Source: Planococcus citri
Lineage: Eukaryota > Arthropoda > Insecta > Hemiptera > Pseudococcidae
DNA length: 64,000 bases
Direction of reading: 5' to 3'
NCBI RefSeq assembly: GCF_950023065.1
Contig: NC_088679.1
Span: forward strand, 78,802,001 to 78,866,000
Shown: positions 58,601 through 64,000 of the stretch, piece by piece
Position numbering within the stretch: the first letter of the stretch is position 1
How the letters are laid out: every line of letters begins with the position of its first letter
The notes under the pieces: model-generated
What the model saw: only the letters and a program-made list of their open reading frames with translations
Told to the model about the DNA's origin: nothing
Database searches by the model: none
Translations under genes and position numbers: made by a program

Positions 58601-61600
58601 CGACGAAATTAATTTTTAATCAAAATAGGTTAAAATTTCGCGAGAAATTCTAAAATTTCGAAAAAACTATTTTTTGAACATTTTTGAAGATTTTTAAGCC
58701 CAAAATTGGGTCAAAATTTTCAGAATTTTTGAAAATGTTATGTGACCTATCAGAATGGGTTAAAATTTTGCAAAAAACTCAAATATTTCGACGTAATTAA
58801 TTTTTAATCAAAATGGGTTAAAATTTCGAAAAAAATATTTTTTGAACATTTTTGAAGATTTTGAAGCCCAAAATTGGGTCAAAATTTTCAGAATTTTGGA
58901 AAATGTTATGTGACCTATCAGAATGGGTTAAAATTTTGCAAAAACTCAAATATTTCGACGTAATTAATTTTTAATCAAAATAAGTTAAAATTTCGAAAAA
59001 ACTATTTTTTGAACATTTTTGAAGAATTTCAAGTCCAAAATTGGGTCAAGATTTTCAGAATTTTTTGTAAATATGTCGTGTGGCGGTGTGGCCAATCAAA
59101 ATGGGTTAAAATTTCGCGAGAAATTCAAATATCTCGACAGAAATTTTTTTGAGCACTTTTGAAGATTTTTGAGCCCGAAATTGGGTCAAGATTTTTAGAA
59201 TTTTTGAAAATGTTATGTGGCCGATCAGAATGGGTTAAAATTTCGCGAGAAATTCAAACATTTCGATAGAAAATTTTTTTGAGCACTTTTGAAGATTTTT
59301 GAGCCCAAAATTGGGTCAATATTTTCAGAATTTTTGAAAATGTTATGTGACCTATCAGAATGGGTTAAAATTTTGCAAAAAACTCAAATATTTCGACGTA
59401 ATTAATTTTTAATCAAAATAAGTTAAAATTTCGAAAAAACTATTTTTTGAACATTTTTGAGGAATTTCGAGTCCAAAATTGGGTCAAGATTTTCAGAATT
59501 TTTTGTAAATATGTCGTGTGGCCAATCAAAATGGGATAAAATTTCGCGAGAAATTCAAATATCTCGACAGAAATTTTTTTTGAGCACTTTTGAAGATTTT
59601 CGAGTCCGAAATTGGGTAAAGATTTTTAGAATTTTTGAAAATGTTATGTGACCTATCAGAATGGGTTAAAATTTTGCAAAAAACTCAAATATTTCGACGA
59701 AATTAATTTTTAATCAAAATAGGTTAAAATTTCGCGAGAAATTCAAACATTTCGATAGAAAATTTTTTTGAGCACTTTTGAAGATTTTTGAGCCCAAAAT
59801 TGGGTCAATATTTTCAGAATTTTTGAAAATGTTATGTGACCTATCAGAATGGGTTAAAATTTTGCAAAAAACTCAAATATTTCGACGAAATTAATTTTTA
59901 ATCAAAATAGGTTAAAATTTCGCGAGAAATTCTAAAATTTCGAAAAAACTATTTTTTGAACATTTTTGAAGATTTTTGAGCCCAAAATTGGGTCAATATT
60001 TTCAGAATTTTTGAAAATGTTATATGACCTATCAGAATGGGTTAAAATTTTGCAAAAAACTCAAATATTTCGACGAAATTAATTTTTAATCAAAATAGGT
60101 TAAAATTTCGCGAGAAATTCTAAAATTTCGAAAAAACTATTTTTTGAACATTTTTGAAGATTTTTAAGCCCAAAATTGGGTCAAAATTTTCAGAATTTTT
60201 GAAAATGTTATGTGACCTATCAGAATGGGTTAAAATTTTGCAAAAAACTCAAATATTTCGACGTAATTAATTTTTAATCAAAATGGGTTAAAATTTCGAA
60301 AAAAATATTTTTTGAACATTTTTGAAGATTTTGAAGCCCAAAATTGGGTCAAAATTTTCAGAATTTTGGAAAATGTTATGTGACCTATCAGAATGGGTTA
60401 AAATTTTGCAAAAACTCAAATATTTCGACGTAATTAATTTTTAATCAAAATAAGTTAAAATTTCGAAAAAACTATTTTTTGAACATTTTTGAAGAATTTC
60501 AAGTCCAAAATTGGGTCAAGATTTTCAGAATTTTTTGTAAATATGTCGTGTGGCCAATCAAAATGGGATAAAATTTCGCGAGAAATTCAAATATCTCGAC
60601 AGAAATTTTTTTTGAGCACTTTTGAAGATTTTCGAGTCCGAAATTGGGTAAAGATTTTTAGAATTTTTGAAAATGTTATGTGACCTATCAGAATGGGTTA
60701 AAATTTTGCAAAAAACTCAAATATTTCGACGAAATTAATTTTTAATCAAAATAGGTTAAAATTTCGCGAGAAATTCTAAAATTTCGAAAAAACTATTTTT
60801 TGAACATTTTTGAAGATTTTGAAGCCCAAAATTGGGTCAAAATTTTCAGAATTTTGGAAAATGTTATGTGACCTATCAGAATGGGTTAAAATTTTGCAAA
60901 AACTCAAATATTTCGACGTAATTAATTTTTAATCAAAATAAGTTAAAATTTCGAAAAAACTATTTTTTGAACATTTTTGAAGAATTTCAAGTCCAAAATT
61001 GGGTCAAGATTTTCAGAATTTTTTGTAAATATGTCGTGTGGCCAATCAAAATGGGTTAAAATTTCGCGAGAAATTCAAATATCTCGACAGAAATTTTTTT
61101 TGAGCACTTTTGAAGATTTTCGAGTCCGAAATTGGGTAAAGATTTTTAGAATTTTTGAAAATATGTCGTGTGACCAATCAAAATGGTTTAAAATTTAAAC
61201 TAATATTTCGACGATATTAATTTTTAATCAAAATAGGCTAAAATTTCACAAGAAACTTTAATATTTCGAAAAAACTATTTTTGAACATTTCTGAAGAATT
61301 TCGAGTCCAAAATTGGGTCAAGATTTTCAGAATTTTTGAAAATATGTCGTGTGACCAATCAAAATGGGTTAAAATTTCGCAAGAAATTTAAATATTTCGA
61401 TAGAAAATTTTTTTGAGCACTTTTGAAGATTTTTAAGCCCAAAATTGGGTAAATATTTTCAGAATTTTTGAAAATGTTATGTAACCAATCAGAATAGGTT
61501 AAAATTTTGCAAAAAACTCAAATATTTTGACGAAATTAATTTTTAATCAAAATGGGTTAAAATTTCGCGAAAAAATCAAATATTTTGACAAAAAAATTTT

Positions 61601-63062
61601 TTGAGCATTTTTGAAGAATTTTGATCCCAAAATTGGGTCACTATTTCCAGAATTTTTGAAAATATATCATGTGACCAACAAAAATGGGTTTAAATCTCGC
61701 GAGAAATTCAAATATCTCGACAAAAAAAAATTTGAGCGTTTTTGAAGAATTTTAAGCTCAAAATTGAGTCAATATTTTCAGAATTTTTGCAAATCTAAAT
61801 GCATTTTTTCTTACATTTTGAACTCATGATTTCTGGAGCACTTTTTTCCAGTTAGGGTAGCTTTAAATTGGCAGTGTTTCATTTGACCTAATCAATTTTC
61901 TGATTACTTGCAGCTATTTCTGGTAAAACCCAATTCTCATCGACGGACTGGCGTTTCAACGAGTTCCCCAATCCGGCCGTTTACGCTTTGTACATGACCT
62001 GCGTCGAATTAATGGCTTTACCTTCGGCTTTCAGCGAAGTCGCTAATAATATAATCAACGTGGTTACCGTCGGGTAAATTAATACCGCAAATATTACCTA
62101 ACTCGAGTTTGCTGAATTTCTGTACTAAAACGACTCTTCCATCAGGTATCCGGTAATACCAACAAATCAAATACAACTATGGATCAATTGCATCGGTCTC
62201 GTGATGTCCGCTCTACCAGATTCTTATTGGCTAGTTCTTCACGATCGTTTGGTCGAAACTATAACGTGTCCTCGTCTTTTACAATGGGATTACGATAGAT
62301 CGCCGTTCGATATGTTTAATTTCTCCGAAGTGAATAATTCGTGGGTTGAAAATAAATTCGTGTATGTGTTAGCGGTTGCTCAAGCAATGTGGCATCACGC
62401 CGGCGTCGGACAAATATCAGCTGTACCTCAGTAAGTGTCAAGAATATTGGTTCGACGAATTCAGTATTGTGATTTTTTTTTCGATAACTTATAATATCAT
62501 ATTGTTTGTTTGCGAATAGATTCGTAAAAGAGAAATTGACTCCGGTTATTCGAAGTGAAGAACAGTATATTTTTCTGTGTCATTTGATCGGTCCGTTTTT
62601 GTCGAGGTACAACGTAGATCGTCCTTCGCCTTGTATATTGGATCTAACTGTTGAACTATTCAATGCTTTGGAGCAAGTCAACTCGAATAACAAAGAGTTC
62701 AAGTATATCGATCCGATATGCGATTTACTGTATCCTTTTTCTTCTGATTTACCGTATAGTTTATTAGAATTAAGTATTACGTACTAGTTTTAGATTGGAA
62801 AAGTTGATTTTTTCCCAGTCTAGGTGCGTTTCACAGGGATTTTTTAATCCTTTCCGGAAATGTCACGTTACTTGAATAGAAATACAAACTGACAGTACGA
62901 GTCCTTAACTAAACTTTGAGCAGATATCACATTAAATACCAATTCGTCGGCGATCTAATGAAATCCGAAGTAGAAGGAATCATTCGTAAACTACGTCCAG
63001 CGTTGCAGATGCGTTTACGTTTCATAGCCCATTTGAATATCAGCGAAATACAGCAACAGTAA
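46609..63062 (+). CDS. MED23: Mediator complex subunit 23
   Basis: MED23 is a large tail-module subunit of Mediator that connects activators to RNA polymerase II. Twenty-one exons join in phase: 46609-46728, 46786-47030, 47108-47240, 47313-47495, 47562-47849, 47917-48114, 48195-48281, 48357-48559, 48632-49050, 49135-49309, 49402-49735, 49825-49979, 50057-50237, 50308-50450, 50536-50665, 50738-50837, 50921-51151, 61914-62073, 62146-62430, 62520-62729, 62924-63062. They give 1372 residues, about the length of animal MED23. Family blocks seen: MWVLLQFISGSIQ, PVPDINNALCTHQMAVTCIW, TQLHLCVESTALRLI, SSTDWRFNEFPNP, DPICDLLYHIKYQFVGD, and a LRPALQMRLRFIAHLN C-terminus. Intron 7 begins GC instead of GT. 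Intron 17 is 10,762 bp and filled with satellite DNA; the others are about 55-195 bp. No break in the coding sequence was found. Confidence 0.96.
48282..48356 (+). other. GC-AG intron 7 of MED23
   Basis: The donor reads CCG/GCAAGT and the acceptor TTTTTTTCTTCAG. Splicing here gives GSIQRKP-LENFLPVLKL, which keeps the spacing expected of MED23. The nearest in-frame GT alternative (AAT/GTTTAT, 21 bp later) would insert seven extra residues and has a poor donor. GC donors with an otherwise perfect CAAGT context are a known minor class. Confidence 0.7.
51240..61800. repeat. Satellite array with 1,470-bp higher-order repeat
   Basis: Monomers align on a shared core with GAACATTTTTGAAG or GAGCACTTTTGAAG, GCCCAAAATTGGGTCAA, TTTTCAGAATTTTTGAAAAT and GAATGGGTTAAAATTT. 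Two size classes occur: short (130, 133, 140 bp) and long (167, 168, 188 bp), the long ones carrying a partial internal duplication of the GGGTTAAAATTT segment. The order 133-188-168-167-140-130-188-188-168 sums to a 1,470-bp unit that repeats head to tail. Copies compared at a shift of 1,470 are the same in every line inspected. The outer 500-600 bp on each side are clearly diverged. Each array unit contains a 64-codon frame starting MRNFESKIGS or MKNFKSKIGS; these are by-products of the repeat. Confidence 0.95.
51768..60968. repeat. Ordered higher-order units and their deletion variants
   Basis: Anchoring on the GAAC before the 64-codon frame, successive units are: 51,768-52,256 (489 bp), 52,257-53,726 (1,470), 53,727-55,196 (1,470), 55,197-56,228 (1,032), 56,229-56,884 (656), 56,885-58,354 (1,470), 58,355-59,448 (1,094), 59,449-60,480 (1,032), 60,481-60,968 (488). 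Every length is a sum of whole monomers: 489 is 133+188+168; 656 adds 167; 1,094 is the full unit less two 188-bp monomers; 1,032 is 133+188+188+188+168+167. This is the pattern left by unequal exchange in register. Confidence 0.9.
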
Positions 63063-64000
63063 CTTTGGTTACAATACATGTCGAATAATTCTCACTTTGG
63101 TTGGATTCTGCCAACGTATAGATTGATTTCAGAAACCAATAGAGGAATATTTTAATCATCCGAAGGTGAAGACTTGACTGAGCAAGATGCACGACAGAAT
63201 ACAAGTTCATCTCTGCTACGATGAGAGATCAATTCATCACAAAAGAGACGAAAAATGAGTAATATTTTTATACGTATGTACATAGAACGCCAGTTGTGAA
63301 TAATTGTTAGAATATGATGTACTTACTCTGTTAAAATCAAATCACCGTACTTGAAAATAATACATTTTTTTATCATTTTTAAATTTCATCGAAATTTATT
63401 GTTTTGGAAATTAGTTGGAAATCCTACTCGTGAGAGATATCTCAACTCAAAAAAATTTTAAATATATTATAAGCCAAAATTTCTGAAGCAGAAGTGCATT
63501 TTGTGATTTTTGGTTAAATGCTAAATTGATTAGAAACAGTTTCGAACGGTTTTACGCAGTTCTAGAGTCTGCAACAGATTTTCGAAACTTGAAATTTCCT
63601 CAAAACTTGACCCAACGAAGCACCATCAAATTTTTGACGAATTTCGAGCCTAAAACTGAGTCCTGATTTTTGCAATTTTTGATAAGTATCAAAATGGATT
63701 GAAACTTCAACAACAAAGGGCTGCTCAGGGAGCATGTCTTTGACCCTTTTCGAAAAGTTGGAGAGAAAAAAACAAAAAAAAATCATGAAATTAAACTTCT
63801 GTTCGAGTTCCAAAATTTCAAGATTTTCAACAACAAAAAAGAAATTATCGTTCTCATGGCAAAAATATTTTTAGAATGAAATTTGAAATGTTCCAAATTC
63901 TTGTGCTTTAAAATTGTTTCATTTGATTTGTTTGAAAAATTTAGGACTCGTCCTCGATTACCTATTTTTAAGCAAATAAGTTACTAAAATTACTAAAAGT
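63063..64000. other. MED23 3' flank with an isolated satellite-like monomer
   Basis: Follows the MED23 stop codon; no AATAAA was found close by. At about 63,638-63,715 a single sequence resembles the intronic monomer in order (GAATTTCGAGCCTAAAACTG, then GTCCTGATTTTTGCAATTTT, then ATCAAAATGGATTGAAACTT) but is much diverged. The minus-strand frame at 63,562-63,813 is not accepted as a gene. Confidence 0.5.

Larger units (their letters stand above)
51152..61913 (+). other. Satellite-expanded intron 17 of MED23
   Basis: The donor GACA/GTAAGT at 51,152 and the acceptor TGATTACTTGCAG ending at 61,913 are both good. The flanking exons join to LVD-TISGKTQFSSTDWRF, which matches the expected family order. 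About 90 bp at the left and 110 bp at the right are not satellite; everything between is the tandem array. The intron is more than fifty times longer than any other in the gene. Confidence 0.9.

Noticed and set aside
51776..61198. Ten nearly identical 64-73-codon open frames (MRNFESKIGS or MKNFKSKIGS start)
   Set aside because: They recur because the satellite unit recurs; they sit in an intron, have no domain, and their spacing equals the repeat lengths.
51240..61800. CRISPR-like array
   Set aside because: Repeats are directly adjacent without unique spacers, monomers are 130-188 bp, and the host is a eukaryote.
62506..62787. Frame ending at 62,787 as an alternative MED23 C-terminus
   Set aside because: It retains the intron beginning at 62,730; splicing to 62,924 restores the conserved C-terminus. 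It could be a minor isoform but is not supported.

Overview
The window looks like nuclear DNA of an animal, most likely an insect. It is AT-rich, its genes are split by many short introns with GT...AG borders, and three complete housekeeping genes are recognisable by protein content: dynamitin (DCTN2), TFIIH p44 (GTF2H2) and Mediator subunit 23 (MED23). The density of small inverted-repeat elements would suit a hemipteran, but that is a guess; nothing seen here fixes the order or species.

Bases 1 to about 41,400 are gene-poor and built largely of mobile and repetitive DNA: a decayed RTE-like retrotransposon fragment (7.1-8.3 kb), a nearly full RT plus RNase H retrotransposon of the I type with a 16-bp target duplication (11.3-13.75 kb), at least six inverted-repeat (foldback or MITE-like) elements at 5.8, 8.5, 15.9, 19.5, 28.7 and 30.3 kb, and several old tandem duplications (1.1, 13.9, 22.6-25.0 and 36.4-38.4 kb). 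Between them lie short islands that read like spliced coding exons on either strand (9.6, 19.2, 25.7, 28.0, 33.1-33.4, 35.8-36.1 and 38.9-39.7 kb). They could not be assigned to a known protein, so the left half may hold one or more genes with very large introns. GC-richer, CpG-containing stretches at 10.1-10.8, 26.0-26.7 and 33.4-35.7 kb look promoter-like.

Bases 41.4-64.0 kb are a compact housekeeping cluster. DCTN2 (+) and GTF2H2 (-) converge tail to tail with 501 bp between their stop codons and probably overlapping 3' UTRs. GTF2H2 and MED23 (+) diverge from an 851-bp shared upstream region. Their reconstructed proteins (406, 388 and 1372 residues) are close to the usual lengths of these families, so all three appear intact. 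GTF2H2 and MED23 both serve RNA polymerase II transcription; DCTN2 belongs to the dynactin motor complex.

The most striking feature is in MED23: one intron (51,152-61,913) is 10.8 kb long, whereas the others are roughly 55-195 bp, and almost all of it is a satellite array. The array is organised as a 1,470-bp higher-order repeat of nine monomers in two size classes (130-140 and 167-188 bp), with shorter variants that differ by whole monomers. It is homogeneous in the middle and diverged at both edges. An evolving satellite of this type inside an intron of a Mediator gene is the best candidate here for something undescribed.
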